Assembly (NCBI GenBank): GCA_013365325.1
Contig: JABVXV010000088.1
Coordinates: 1 to 64,000 of the forward strand
Direction of reading: 5' to 3'
Length of the DNA stretch: 64,000 bases
Origin: Dipetalonema caudispina
Lineage: Eukaryota; Nematoda; Chromadorea; Rhabditida; Onchocercidae
Shown here: positions 10,699 through 24,625 of the stretch, piece after piece
Numbering within the stretch: position 1 is the stretch's first letter
How the letters are laid out: each line of letters begins with the position of its first letter
Position numbers and translations under genes: made by a program
The notes under the pieces: generated by a model
Told to the model about the DNA's origin: nothing
Seen by the model: the letters and a program-made list of their open reading frames with translations, nothing else
Database searches by the model: none

Positions 10699-13600
10699 CT
10701 ATTGTCTGATGTATCGGAGAGTGAACCGGGCTATCTTCCCATTTGGATGGAAAATGATGAAGACTTGATTCCCCTCTGATATCGAATCTTCCTTTGGACG
10801 ATAGCAACAACTGTAATTGTTGATAATTAGAGAAGACAGGAACACTTATGATAAACAATCACAGTCAATCTTTTATTAGCCGTGAATGTCACCAAATTAT
10901 CGCGATTAGAAACCAATAAAAAAAAAAAAAACACGTTGAGATCACGTCTATTTCTTGCTATGATCTGATCATATATATATATGCTATCATAAAGGATAAA
11001 TGAATTCGGAAAGGCAAAATAAAGTATACCTTCGGAAACCAGTCAACCTAACATCAAGTTTATGCTTAATTTCTACATATGATTGGCACCCGTATGAGCA
11101 TGGAAATTCTCCGTCGCTAAGACGAAAACGTATTCGACTTCCAACCGGAACCTGAAATCATCCAATCCATTTTTATTGGAAGTGAAGAAATAGAATGCTA
11201 TCGTCTTTGGGAACAAAAAAAAAAAAAAAAAAGAACAAGAAAGATTAGAAGAAGTGTATTGATCGATGATAATGAATGATTAGCTAATGATAATAAATGA
11301 AATAAGTAAATGAACAAAATTCTATTTGCTAAAATAAACTTAGAGAATTTATATCAATCAGTATATGGATAAAGATATCAGTGATATCAATCAAGAATTC
11401 ATATCCGCTTACCGATATCCTCCAATAACAATCGATATTTCCACCTCTCGGACTCTTTAATGTTTGCCATTTATCTGTTGCATGTAATTCAGTGCCACAT
11501 GCTAGAAAAATGTTTTTCGGGATTATATAATTTTTCTTAGAATTTATAATTTATATAGTTCCCTTTAAATTTCATAATCTTTTTTGGCTTCTTTGAATTC
11601 TACTAGCCTAAAGGATCCTACGTAAGAATCTTTTAGGCTTAACTTTTCACTTTCACTATCAGCCATTTCTTCTCTCTTTCATCTTTTAGTTTTGTATTAC
11701 CGTTTTCCTTTTTTTCTCTTTCTCCCAAGTTTTAGAAATTTTGAATCAGTGCACGAAATCAATTTACTTGAATTAGTAAAATTCTTTCCAAGATTTATAG
11801 GACTTTATCTACCCAAAGCTTTCCTTCCCGCGTTTCCCCGTTAAATGCACCCAATCGATATTCATATCCATACACATTTATATACACTTGCCACTGCACT
11901 AATGATGAGTAAAATTTAAATCTGTAAATGGTAAATCCTCTCTCTCTCTCTCTCCTTTCCCTCGTAAAATATCATCCGCATCCGATCATTTCTTTCTTAT
12001 GTCTTCACCGAGATAAACCTGTTTTCAAACAATTTCTTTCGCAAAATATAATTTATCGCTAACATCAAAAACCAGTTCCGATAAAGGGTGAAGAGGTAAG
12101 AATGCTTTTTTCCCTACATCAAAACATAGAATCATGCTTATCAGTTTATATTGCATATAAATTATCTTATTGGAAATTTTCTGCTAAAAAAAAAAGAAAA
12201 CAAAGGATAGAAATTTAATTATCCAAGCTTGAAATACTGAAAATATTGCATGATATTAAAGCATACGTGGAATTTGTTTCTGTTATCTGTACATTTTCAA
12301 CATTATTAGTATTTGTATAATATTTTCAAATGCGTATCACCTCAATAACTTGAATAATTAAATATGAAAATTCGAAGAAGCTCTTTTTTTTGAAGATTTC
12401 TTACTCGATGGTTGTAATATACTGCAATCGTAACCACCAAGACCTTCTGGACATCGACAACGTTTGCAATTGTTCGGATCCGGATAACCTCCTGCTAAAC
12501 AATTTCGTGGACCTCGACCACCACAAGTATCTGTAAAGAGAATTAATTATATTTTAATTTAATAAAAGTTTTGTGTTAAATTTTGAATACAATCATTGAT
12601 TGTTTAATTTTACGAAGCGCAAATATCATATACAAATGATTTTCTGCATATGAAGAATGGCATACTTAAACAATAGATATCATTGATCACTTTAGCATCC
12701 AGGAAAGCCATTTTTTCGGTACCCATCGTCGTTACATATTTCAATTCTTTGGGAACAATAGTGAAATCAGATACACGAATAGCATGTGCTACAGCATGAT
12801 AATGCATCAATGACCCGTAATCATATGGTATATGTCGAGGTGATATCTGAACATATTGTAGAAAAATTTTTTTTTCTGAAAAAAATCAAGACGAACAATT
12901 TTTCTATATTATTCATCAAAATTAATTTACAATGTTAGTGGGGACTTTATTCTGCAAAATTGTCTCGTTAATACTGAAAGTTCTAAACGTTAAAGTGTTT
13001 CATACAAAAAGAGCATTTATTCTCCTGTAAATGCAATCCTATGTATTTAATATAATTTGTTAGAGTCTTTTACAACTGGACAAAGATGTGGACATCAAAA
13101 TATTCCTTTAATGAATTAATCAATCTGTCACTTAAGTAATTAATGATACGCATTTTGTCCTTTTTCTTTTTTCCTTTCAGGCTTAACGTATACTTTACGT
13201 TCATTTCTTTTTTCTTTTTTTACCTTTGTACACCTAAAGTGTATTATATTTTGTCTTACAATCAAACTGTATTAAATGTTAATATTTAGATTAAAAAAAT
13301 AAAATAGGATGGAACTTATTAAAAGAATAGAAATTAAAAAATAGGACAAGCAAATATTTTCTGAAAGCTTAAATATTTTCTATGTGTCGTCGTGATATGA
13401 AATGCAAAATGAATGAAGCATTATTGTCTGTTCAAGTAGATTTTATCAGAATTCTCCAATGTTTGCTTACAGTACCTGAGATACTTACGAATTGTTAATA
13501 TATCTTTTAAAGTTTTGAAAAATATCTTTCAATAATTTTAACGATATACATATGTTTATGGTAAATGCCTCTTTGATTCGTGACGTTTAGATCTTACAGT

Positions 13601-16600
13601 AAATTGTTTGGATATGTTTTTAATTTTCAACGAAAGAAGCTTTGTGACAAATCTTAAGAATGAAAGTACGGTATTCTAAGTATATTAATCATTTTGAAAG
13701 TTTACAACGTAAGGAAAACCAACTTGTCTGATGCCAAATGCTTGAAGCATACTCCGGAATGGCATGAAAGATGCCGTAGCTTCATCCATTACATTCTTCC
13801 AATTAATTGAAATGTATTGATCCCGATCAGGTCGTTGATGGGTATGCCAAAAGCCTAATGCATGACCTGTCTCATGTGCCACAACGTATTCCTTTAAATA
13901 TTCCAAATATCCCATTAATCGCATTACTGTTTCCCATTAGGAAGATAATTGATAAGATGAATGAATGACTTGACCTCTGTGATATATTACCAACTGGATT
14001 ACGAAAATTTCTCAATCATTATATATCTTCGAAAAATTTCAAGATTTCAACTATCAAATTCATTTATAAATTTGTTAAGATATTATCTATTTGTATTATT
14101 TGCGCTTAGAAATATCTTATAAATGATGCCCATCATATAATGTCCACTCTTCATTTTTATGATAAATAACCAAATATTCAAATTAATATTTACATAAAAC
14201 GCTCATTGTTAAATTCATATATGTTTATTCATCAGTTAATTCACTTTCAAAATCGGTTCTTGAAAAGGTATGATTATTTGAATTTACTATGAAATTACTA
14301 CTACTCTTTATGTTCAATTATTATTCAAATGATTTGAATGGGTTATTCAAATGATTTGAATGGGTTAACCTTCCTTTCTTTTCTCCCTCTTCTCTTTCAT
14401 CATTCTCTACTGCTTTCCCGAACAAAAGTGGTTGAAATTTCAAACTAGTGTTTTGAAACCAGCTTTCTAATGATACACACATACATAACACCCACAGACT
14501 TATTTGTATATGATGTTGGCATGAGCGCAGTTTTCATACTCATCAATATTTGTAAACCTTTTTTTTCTTTTTTTTTTACATTTAAATTGAATGTAAGAAG
14601 GAAAATTCCATTTGTTAATAATATAAAAGCTATTATTATTGCACAAATAATCAATGCAAGTAATTTGATAAGAACTGAATCAAAAAAATGATCGATGAAA
14701 ATAAACTGATTAGAAATAAAATTGAAAAGAAAGAAAAACAAGTTTTGATAAGTAAGATAAAATTGTTACCTCAGCACATTCGCTTCCTATGATAATATCC
14801 TGATATCCGCCATTACGTCCAATATATTCGGTGAAACAACTATCACCTCGTTCAAGTACATACCTATACAAAACTATTCGTTCTTTTTCATTTCATTTCA
14901 ATTATTTTGACTAATATAATAATTAAACATCCGAATTGAATTTAATTGGATTAAACTGGGATACGAGAGAAATTTTACTATTTCAAATAAAGGATTAAAT
15001 TGATTCCAAATGATATTTATCATTTGAAATGAACACGAGAAATTGTATACCTACATAGAATAGAATTAAACATGGAAAATGATTAAAATGTAAATGAAAA
15101 ATGAAACAAACCTGATAGCATCTCTTGCTTGTACATTTTCCTGAAATCTCAGACATGTCGCTTCTTCCCACATTCGTATTCCACGTCGGATAAGATTTCG
15201 AAAATCATCTGAAATAACTCTCACTTTAATTAACTATTATTTATTCTTACTAATTATTAGTTGATGATATCATGGCAAAAATTTTCTCCCATTTTTCTTG
15301 TTCCGTAATGATTGATGCACATTAGTGACAAATGTTTTACTTTTGCATACCACAAATGGTAAAATCATAATTTGATCAATTACACAGAAAGCTTGGAACA
15401 TAAATTCTGTAACAGTGTTATTGAAGTTTTCAATTTAATTTAAATCAATTCCGTAACTTAGTTAATACTGTATGACATTTTGAACTTTTTGCTTTAGCAA
15501 ATTTGTTACGTTTCACATTTATTGTGCCTTTTTTTCTATTCAAATCTTTATTTTGTATTAGTAAATTATCTGCTCAAAAAATTAAATGGAATAATATGAA
15601 TAGCTACAAGTACCCGTGAAATAACAAAATGCTCAAAAGCACTCGAATAGTGCGGATGAAACGTTGAAGTCGTTAAAAAGAAAAAATTTTTTAATGAATT
15701 CCTCTTCTTCGTAGCATATCACACTATTATCAACATTATTCAAAGATGAAATATTATGTGATATTCTTGCATAAATATCGTATTATCTTTATGTTGCAAA
15801 TTACAAAAACAAAAAAATCCGTAGGATAAATGTACAACTTGAATAACGTACGCTGCGTGACAAATACGCATGCATTTAGTTGAAAATATAACTGAAAACG
15901 TAACTCAAATCAAAGTATTGCAACGACCATTTGTGAATGTGTTTTCTTTATTATTAAAATGTAATCTTTAAAATGCATCTAAATTGAATCTTAAACACTG
16001 ACTGTTCTATTCCTTATTTTTTTTTAAATTTCGTTTTAATATTTTCAAGTGAATATTTCATACTGAAATATTAGGACATGGATATCATAAGTACTGGAAT
16101 ATCACGAATAAGTTAGATTTTAATTTATTGAATTGTTAAACTTTTTTAACTGCTATTAATCAAAGGATTTTGATGAGTTGCGAATCCGAACATTGATCAA
16201 TATTGGAAATTCCCGGGCATCCTAGAATATGCGTTTGATTTTAATAAACGATATAAATGGCCAAATTCATTATCAAATTACTGATTAATTTTTGTAAATT
16301 AGTAAATATTTTGTAAGGATGTATTTTACAAATATTGGTAATTAAGTATTTTTGAAATTTTTCTAGGATGGATAAATTTGGTCTACAAGAATTAGTTGTG
16401 AATTTTAATATTAATTCTGAATTCTTTGTTCCACTCCTAAAATTACTGATCATAATTTTAAAGAATATATACCATTCCTAAGTTATTAAATTTATGCTAT
16501 TATGATGATTTGATTATATCTTCGTAGATTTCATCCACTTAATTATGAAAGCATTTTTACTAATTTCTTTACCTGTAATTTTCCTGCTTAACCATTATTT

Positions 16601-19600
16601 TTATGAGTACTACCTCAAAATTAATTCCCTAAAATTTACTTTATAAAATGATAAAAATTAAAATAAGGTCAAAATATTTCAATTCATTGTGATAATGATG
16701 GCTAGTTTTGTCAAATCTCTATTTGCAGTGAAATCCATTAAAGTTGGTTACAAAAATGGAACATAGAAACAAGTAGTGGTAGAAGAAGATGATGATGTAA
16801 ACAGACATTATTCTTGTACCTTTCTTTTAGTTTCATGTATCAGCTTGTTTCGTTTCATTGCTCCACCAATAACTTTTCTAATTCAAACAAGAAAATCGGT
16901 TTTCGATCGGATAAATCTAATAAATATTAACTAACTGCATAAAATTAGCCAAAATAGTGGTTAAAAAGTTAAAAATAATTAGTTACAATTAGTTTGAAAA
17001 TGTATCATAACAAACGGAAGTAGCGAATTCTCAAAGACTGTGAAACATTTCCTTCATTTTGTAATTATCAAAGTAATGCAACGAATTATCATTTATTCTT
17101 TTTTTTTTCTTATCATTAGAATGGTATAACTTTTTAATTTTATTAAATTTAAATTACATCTTATTAAAAATTTAACCATTACTGGGAATTTTTGATAGAA
17201 GTAAAGGTTATCAAGAGTAATATCACTGAATGATTTTTGACTAATAAATCAATCTTTCTTGTCATCGTAGTTTTTGTTACATTTACAAAAAGATAATATC
17301 AATTTCAACTAGCAAATCGATAGTTTTAAATCATATCTTACATCTCAATCATATGGTTAATCATTTGAATACTTTAATGATTAATTGATAATATTTATAG
17401 CTTCTATCAGAAAATGACAGGAAAATTTCGTCTTTCTTGAATTGTTCAAATCAAGTTTTTCAGAAAAAAAAGTGAGAGAGAAATAAAACGAAAAAAAAAA
17501 ACATTAAAGCTATCCGCATTTATAAATAAAACAGAAAACTTTAAATAATTTTATAATATATTTGAATACAGAAATCTTATTTTTCATCTTCAGTTATTAT
17601 TTAAATAGTAATAATTAGTCTACCACTAAATGTTATTTTACTCATTTATAATTTTTAATGTGAACTAATAATTCTTTTTTTTTTTTTTTCCTTGCACAGC
17701 TATTTATTTCAATGATATATCAATGAATTTTGTTGTGAATGACATCATTGAAATGATTTTTGTTTGCAATCAAATTAAACGTTCTCACTAATTTTTCACT
17801 CTCATACATTTGTTGTAGGTATTGAAAGAGTTGTCAATTGAATTCAAAATGAAAATATCAAACAGCCTGCAGAAATACCAGAATCTCTCATTCATCCAAT
17901 CGTAACCCGTCGTCGCACAGGCTGCATCCAAACAATTGAATGGCAACGTTTTATAGCGAGAGCGGGAATGATTGCAAAGATTTTTCAGTTGAATGTAAAT
18001 TCCAGTTTATGTAATAACTAATTTTAGGCTTGTCCAAGTTCATCATAATAACACTATTTGTTGCAAAATATTTATTGTAAATCAGAAAATATCGTTGCAA
18101 TATATATCATTATTAGAGATTGTAAAATATATCCATATTTTCATATTTTATAATCCGAACATTTTTTCAATTTTCTTCATTATGAATTTTTCAGTTATAA
18201 AATAAAGAGGAAATCTTTAGTATAGACTAAGGGGAAGGAAAAAAAAAAGTAATGAAAGATTTAGTTAAGTACTTAAACAGAATTTATCACTAATTCAGAA
18301 TGGTACACGATCGGTACTTTTTATTGTGAAAGAATGCTCAATAATCGCATAAAGCTTGAGTATAGAGTAAAATTATTATCGATGTTATGAATTAGAGGGG
18401 AATAATTAGTGAAATGCAAATGTGCATTGAAATAATGAATTATATTTCATGGAAATATTATTAGTTTGGATATAGATAATAAAATGGATTCATAGAAGAA
18501 TCTTCTGCGACAGATCTTTTATCTTTTTGTATACTTCCGAAACTCTTCGCAATCTATGCGTAGACCATTTGTAGTGCAATTCAACAGTATAAAAATGTGA
18601 GTGATACAATGGCAAAAGAATACTTGTGATTAAAGTGATGCCAAGGTCGAAGATAGGATGGGTAGGTAGGATGATGGAACATTTTTCATGCAGTATCTTT
18701 TAATATCACCACCTCCTTTTCCTCTTTCAATGAATCGTTTTATATGAGTGTACATCCGAGGTCATAAAAAGAAGTCAATCACTTGAGAAAAGGTCACATT
18801 AGCTATTACAAGAATTTAGTGAACCTAAAATATTGCAATAAAGGAAGTTTCAGAATATTTTTTTCATCTATTTGCTGATGAATCCAATTTTAAACTAATA
18901 ACATCTCATATAGTAAAGATAAGAAAATCAGAAAGATCAATATTATCGAATTCAGATTAATATTGTTGTTGTTCGACATTTCAACAAAGAGGCTAAAAAG
19001 GGCAAAAAATTTGAAATAACGAAGCGCTAAATGTTGAACTTGTTTTGCAATTTCATCCCTCTCTTCGAAATTTTCTCCCCCCCCTCCCCCCCCGTTGTTT
19101 TCCATCTCGGATCATTCGACATATATGCATTTGCATCAAACGAGCAGAAATTTTGAAATAGCTGATGAATCAAATAATGCATGCATTATAACTATAAGAA
19201 TATTTGCTATTGTACAACACAAATTATTTTTCATTGAATACTTTTTAAATTTTCTTCCTTTTTTTTTAGCAATTGGAAGATTTCAAAAGACAACCAATTT
19301 TAACAACAACAAAAAATTTGTCAAGCAATTATATAAACACTTTTTTGTTGTCTTTTTTTTATAATTTAATATAAGCAATTATTTATCAAGTAAATATATG
19401 TATTAATCATTGTTTTCTATAATAAAATAATGAATTTAAAATGTATTCAGTGAAAAGTAATTATTTTAAGAAGCTCACAGATGAATTATTCTGAAGTGCT
19501 GAAAAGATTGGCTTATTTTTATGATAAAAAAGAAAAAAAAAAATTGGAAAACTCACAATCTCCACCCCATATAATATAAGGGATCGTTATAGAAGGCCAT

Positions 19601-19815
19601 TCATATAAAGGCCCAGCAATAATTTGACGTCGTCGTCTAAACCAATTGAATTCAGTTCTGGATACCCGTTCGATGATACCAATATGTAGTTCCTTATTGG
19701 AACTCATTATATCCATACCGGGAAGCATTGGTAATGTACTGTTTATCAGTAATATTGCTTCACATATTTGAATAGCTAGCAGGAATAAAATAATCAACCG
19801 TGATAAATGCTCCAT
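10699..19815 (-). CDS. Secreted astacin zinc metalloprotease, EGF + CUB
   Basis: Minus strand, nine exons in frame: 19815-19557, 15208-15112, 14863-14770, 13891-13724, 12846-12666, 12530-12405, 11501-11413, 11151-11030 and 10810-10699, giving 415 residues. Layout: signal peptide ([20 protein letters not shown]); short prodomain; furin-type RRRR at 60-63; astacin domain about 64-265 with zinc motif [11 protein letters not shown] at 156-166 (His156, Glu157, His160, His166), then RPDRD and Met-turn SLMHY at 218-222; an EGF-like module about 267-308; a CUB domain 310-413 containing [20 protein letters not shown] and TGFRSCCYRP. No thrombospondin repeat follows; TAG closes the CUB. The order fits the larger C. 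elegans NAS proteins (NAS-33 to NAS-38 type), several of which act in hatching, moulting or cuticle collagen processing, but I cannot fix one orthologue. The residue after the third zinc His is Thr where many astacins have Glu. An in-frame ATG four codons upstream (19827) is an alternative start. Exon 4's acceptor (TTTAAAG) is weak but keeps the frame. Intron 1 is 4.35 kb. Confidence 0.9.
14321..14364. repeat. 22-bp tandem duplication in astacin intron
   Basis: Two identical adjacent 22-bp units beginning TTATTCAAATGATTTGAATG, located in the intron between astacin exons 3 and 4. Each unit contains an odd-centred palindrome (ATTCAAATGATTTGAAT). Confidence 0.85.
19077..19093 (-). repeat. G-rich tract inside astacin intron 1
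   Basis: The plus strand has eight C, one T, then eight C, so the minus (sense) strand has two runs of eight G separated by one A. In such AT-rich DNA this is striking. Runs this long can fold into a guanine quadruplex in the transcript or template of astacin intron 1. Length error in a homopolymer is also possible. Confidence 0.6.
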
Positions 19816-19892
19816 GATAGTTATCATCCAGTGTGATTCAATGAATAAATAGTGAAGCAATTAATAATACTTCCTCAATATGTTACTATTTG

Positions 19893-19920
19893 TTTTTAGA
19901 CGTATAATTACGTCTAAAAA
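19893..19920. repeat. 12-bp perfect inverted repeat upstream of astacin start
   Basis: TTTTTAGACGTA, loop TAAT, TACGTCTAAAAA. It lies about 80 bp upstream of the astacin ATG, where a promoter element or 5' UTR hairpin could sit. Each arm contains the half-site GACGTA. Regulatory use is a guess. Confidence 0.6.
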
Positions 19921-20192
19921 ACGAAAAAAAAATAATAATAAAAGAATATCAGAATAATTCGTTAATTTTTTCGTTTTTTTTTTTTTTTTTTGTATGTGTG
20001 TTTTTCTTTTTTTTTTCTTTCTGGATACAATAAAATATAATAGAAGAAGAAGAAGAAAAGGATGCGCAAATAGCTGTTATTGCTGTTTGTGACAAGCAAT
20101 AACGAAGGAAGTCGAAAAGAAGTAACGAAAATAAGGAGCTTCTTGCGGGAAACTGGAACAGGTCTATCGTATCGCTCTGCTGCTTGCAGATT

Positions 20193-20240
20193 TGATGATG
20201 ATGATAATGATGATGATGGTGGTGATGATGATGATGATTG
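20193..20240. repeat. (GAT)n microsatellite
   Basis: Imperfect trinucleotide array of GAT with interspersed AAT and GGT. Confidence 0.85.
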
Positions 20241-20999
20241 CTTTGCCTTTACGGGATATTACCAATAGCGTCGTATTTAACTGCTAAAAAAGAAAAAAGG
20301 CATTTGATAACCTCAGTTGATGCTAAACTGGTAAAGCTAACAAACAAGTAATAATTAAATGAAGAAAGAATGAAAAAATAAATCTTTTTTTTTTTCATTG
20401 CTTGCTTATTCCAGTTAGAAAAATATTATCATCAATGCTGCAATTACAAATTTGAATATCCTATCTTAAATGAATTAGAAATATATTACCGGAATTCGTC
20501 TCAGTAAGCAAAACTGTTTATCCACAATTCCTGTAACACCGATTAATAGATAACTGCTTATACATCGATTGATTGAAAAAAAAAAAGTGAATTGATAATG
20601 ATGTTGATCAGCTCTTCTTAATACAAATAAAATTTCGTCTTCTAGCAGATTGAACAAATTTTAGAGGCTAAACAGAGTATGATAATACCGAATGATACTT
20701 CCGTTTGCTTAGAAGGTAATTGTCGTCGTTATTATTTGAGAAATGCTTGGTATCAAAAGGTCACAGGCTAGCATTTCTGTAAATTAGTGTTTTTTAGAAC
20801 ATATTAATCTTAATTTTTCACTATTTCTTAATTTTGGCAAACAAACGGAATACTTATAAAATATAACTTTGTTTGTCAAAGTTTAGAAATAGAACTTTCG
20901 TTTTGATCCACGATAAGTTTCATGCAAATAGCAATTAACAACATTTCAACAAGGATTATTGCACAAATTGGTTGCATTAACGGAGTGACCATTACGATA

Positions 21000-21072
21000 A
21001 TAACGGCAATAGCGATGATGATGACAACGATGACAACGACGACAACAATAACAACGACGATAATGATGGCTT
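21000..21072. repeat. Imperfect GAT/GAC/AAC trinucleotide tract
   Basis: A run of ATG, ACA, ACG and GAC-type triplets over about 70 bp. It produces open frames of low complexity on both strands that I do not regard as genes. Confidence 0.7.
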
Positions 21073-21339
21073 TTGATGATACCACAAATGTAACTAACGA
21101 TACTCACACAAATTTATGCCAACCCAACCCTGTGATAGATAAATTTTGTAAACTTTTTCATATAGCGTGCATCATGTCAACGTGTTTATGTCTATCATTG
21201 TACAAGTGAAAAGAGTTGTAAATATTGTTCTCTCTTTCTCCGCTCCACCCATCTCTCACAGGTAATGCCACACCTTTGATAGCTTCTTATCGGGCACAAT
21301 TAATGAAGTTCAGGCTTACTTGTACATCAGTAAAATTTC

Positions 21340-21530
21340 CGTGTATGTTTACGTGTATGTCTATGTCTGTGTGTCTGTGTATATCTATGATTATCATAAG
21401 AAAGCTTATACATTGTGATTTATTTAATTTCATTTAACTTATAAGTATAAAGTTCTTTACGTACGTATGCGTATGTGTGTGCGTGTGTCTGTATGTCTGT
21501 GTGTCTGTGTATACGTGTGTGTATTATAAT
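21340..21530. repeat. GT-rich purine/pyrimidine alternating tract
   Basis: Two clusters of GTGT, GTATGT and GTCTGT repeats (about 21343-21390 and 21460-21525). Such alternating tracts are typical microsatellite DNA. Confidence 0.65.
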
Positions 21531-24385
21531 GTTAATTATGCATTTAGATTTCATGCAAATATTTCTTGTACATATATCATCTTTAATTATATAGCAGATA
21601 ATATTAAAATGGAATTTTGATCTGATTTTCCGAGTTTTTATCCACTTGTAATTTTTCCCTTTCAAAAATTTAAATCGCAATAATTGTTGCTTTATTTCTT
21701 AGCCAATTAATATCTTTATAATAGGATCGTATTTAGATTATCCCTAACTATTTTCCTTCTTATTTCCTCTTTTAACGTTAATTACATTCTTTTCTAATTT
21801 ACTCATTTCATCAACCCAATTGTAATTCATACACCAGTGGATACAAAAACTTCTCTTTTCTTAATTAATGAACATTTCTCAATTAGACAAAATCAAACCC
21901 AATCAAAATCAAACCCATTAATTTCACTTTTGGCGAGGTTTTTTTATTTTTCCTTTTCCTTTTCTTTTTTTGACCTCTCAATCGCTAATTTGTAGTTTAT
22001 GTATTTTATTAAAGGAATTGTTGCAAAATTATCATCTACATTTTAATATGGAAAATGAGAAGAGATAAGAAATATCAGAAACATTTGATACTGGCGGAAT
22101 ATTGTATGCAATTAATTCGATAGCCTCCACTTTCCCTCATTAATATAACCTTGAAAATAGAATATATTTTAAACAGTGACGTTCTTTTATCGCTATTGTA
22201 ATATTAATTTTTTCTTCATTTGACCTTCGACATTTATCGAAACAATTTTTTTTTCCTTTTCAAGAAGTCCTTTTTTAATGTTTTTAATGAACAATAATCA
22301 TTATAACCAATTAACACAAACACATATACACAAACACACACACAGTGAAGAGAAAATAAATTCATGAAAAAATAAAACTTTAGAAGTGGATAATAAATTG
22401 ATTGGTTAACGATGAATTATATAATCATTTTCAATTCCGAAGTTATGCATGGAAGATATGATATATCACTATGAAAGATAATTTATTCTATCAAAAGAGT
22501 AAATTACCAAAGCTTAACACTACAATAATCAATATCGAAATAATCATTTTAATATTTTTCGCATATTTATAAAAGTTATAACAATCTTATTGACCGAATT
22601 TGTTGGTGTTCGATTCTTATTCATTCCAATTTGGATCATTTTAAAATATTCCTTTATAATAAGTCGAGAAAAAAAAAAAATGTTTCGAAAAATTTATTTT
22701 GGAATTATCACGGAATTGCTTTACTCCTGAAATCTCTATTTCAGGTTGAAATTATATTTTTTGCTTTTATTTCCAATAATTATATGGGCAGATCATTATT
22801 TGTTGTTGGATAAAATATAATGAAGATGACCATCAATGATACATTTTGTTTGTTCGGGATCATATCCAATCAATATCCAAGACAAAAATGAAACTGAGAT
22901 TTGGTCAGATACTCGATAGATATGTTACCAGTTTTGAAATTGCAAATTCAAATTTCATCTTTCGTTATTTATATACAAATGCTCTCCATTATTGCTTTGT
23001 AATTCATTCAAAAGATCATCTGAATGTTAATTTAAAAAATGTTAATGTTTATCATTTCAGTAGAGGTAAAGGTAATAAAAATCCCTTCTACAAATGAAAG
23101 GGAAAATAGAGATCGTAATGGATCAGTGATTGTTTAAGAAAATCGAGCTACCCGTGGAGAAATTACGTCATACAATTATCATCTGAATTGGAAGAGATTG
23201 GAAGAGTTGTTAAATTGAAATTGAACAGGTTTAGCAACAAAATTGATAATGCATCTTTTCCACAAATCGCTTTCCGGAAGAATAACATCTTTGTACAATG
23301 ATGGCTATATATTAATGCTATTTGAAGTTTTTTTTTTTTTTCCGCATCCACTTGCTAACTGACTATTTTTGAATTGATAAATCTATCAATAAAATTTTTG
23401 AAGAGAGAAATAAATTGAAAAATTATTGGAAACAGGTTTGAAAAAGGATAGATTGGATGGGAGTAATGAGAGACATTCAACAATTCGACGTCAAAGCAGG
23501 AAATGAGATAGCAAGAGCAAAACACGTTTTCCATGTGATACTTATCATCTGAATGCAATGCAGTAGCAGAAGCATTACAATAAAGGAACATTGCAGTTGA
23601 AAAGATATGTGACATCAAAGTTAGAAAAATAAACGAATGTGAAGATACAATAAATGCACAATGTTATTATATTATGATAATATATATTAAATAGCATTCA
23701 TAATTTTGCTAAATTAATTCAAATTTAAAACCAAAAAACAAAAAAAATTAGCATGTCAATGTAATATAACACGGAGCAGAAATTACAATGGAAGAGAAAT
23801 GAATTTGAGAGGAAGTGACTGAGAAGAAAAAGATTTCAATAGTCATTCTATTCGATTGAATTTCTTTTCTTCATGAGATGATATAAGCTAAAAAAAACTT
23901 TTGGAAATCTAAAAGTAACGATTGTGAAAGATGAATTCTGAAAGAAGTAAAAGTAAATGCGAAATGAATCAATGATAATCATTCCTTGTTGAATCCTGAT
24001 TAATGAAAGCTAAAGTAATTAGATTGAATTCTTGTAGCCGTAATCATTATCATATCTTCAGAAATGTTTACATATTTTCAAGCTTAACATGTATAAGATG
24101 TTATTTGGGAAAGGTAAAGCCTAAGGCTAAGAACAATGAAACAGTAAAAGGAAGAAGGCCTTGTTTGGGATTATCTGATCGATTCAATTATGATTGCAAA
24201 ATAGGAGTGTAGAAATTGGAGCAAATTGAGAAGCGATCATAATGATGAAAACCGATAATAAAATCATATCATTTGTGAAATTTTCTGATCTTCAGAGAGT
24301 TCAATAAAGTAATAAAACGTACCGAATTCATTCATTCCCTTAAAATAATGCTCACGTGAAAGTAAAATATCTGCTATCACTTCGT

Positions 24386-24625
24386 GATATTGATAAGCTT
24401 GAGGTGATAATGATAAGCTTGAGGTGATATTGATAAGCCTGAGATGGCATTGATAAATTCGAGAAGACATTAACAAGCTTGTGGTGACATTGACAAGCTC
24501 GAAGTAATGTTGATAATCTTGAGATGATATTCATAAACTCATGGGGACATTAACAAGCTTGACGCAACATTGATAAGCTTGGGGAAGCATTGATAAGCTC
24601 GACACAACATTGATAAGCTTGAGAT
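24386..24625. repeat. Minisatellite, 12 units of 20 bp
   Basis: Twelve head-to-tail units, each exactly 20 bp with no length change, consensus GACATTGATAAGCTTGAGGT. Units differ from consensus at a few positions each, and the AAGCTT core (a HindIII site) survives in many. With a 20-bp period the reading frame rotates, so all forward frames have similar composition. On the minus strand this gives long open frames of CHLKLIN / SSLSMSPQAYQ type. The exact unit length with moderate divergence suggests old duplications preserved without indels. Confidence 0.93.
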
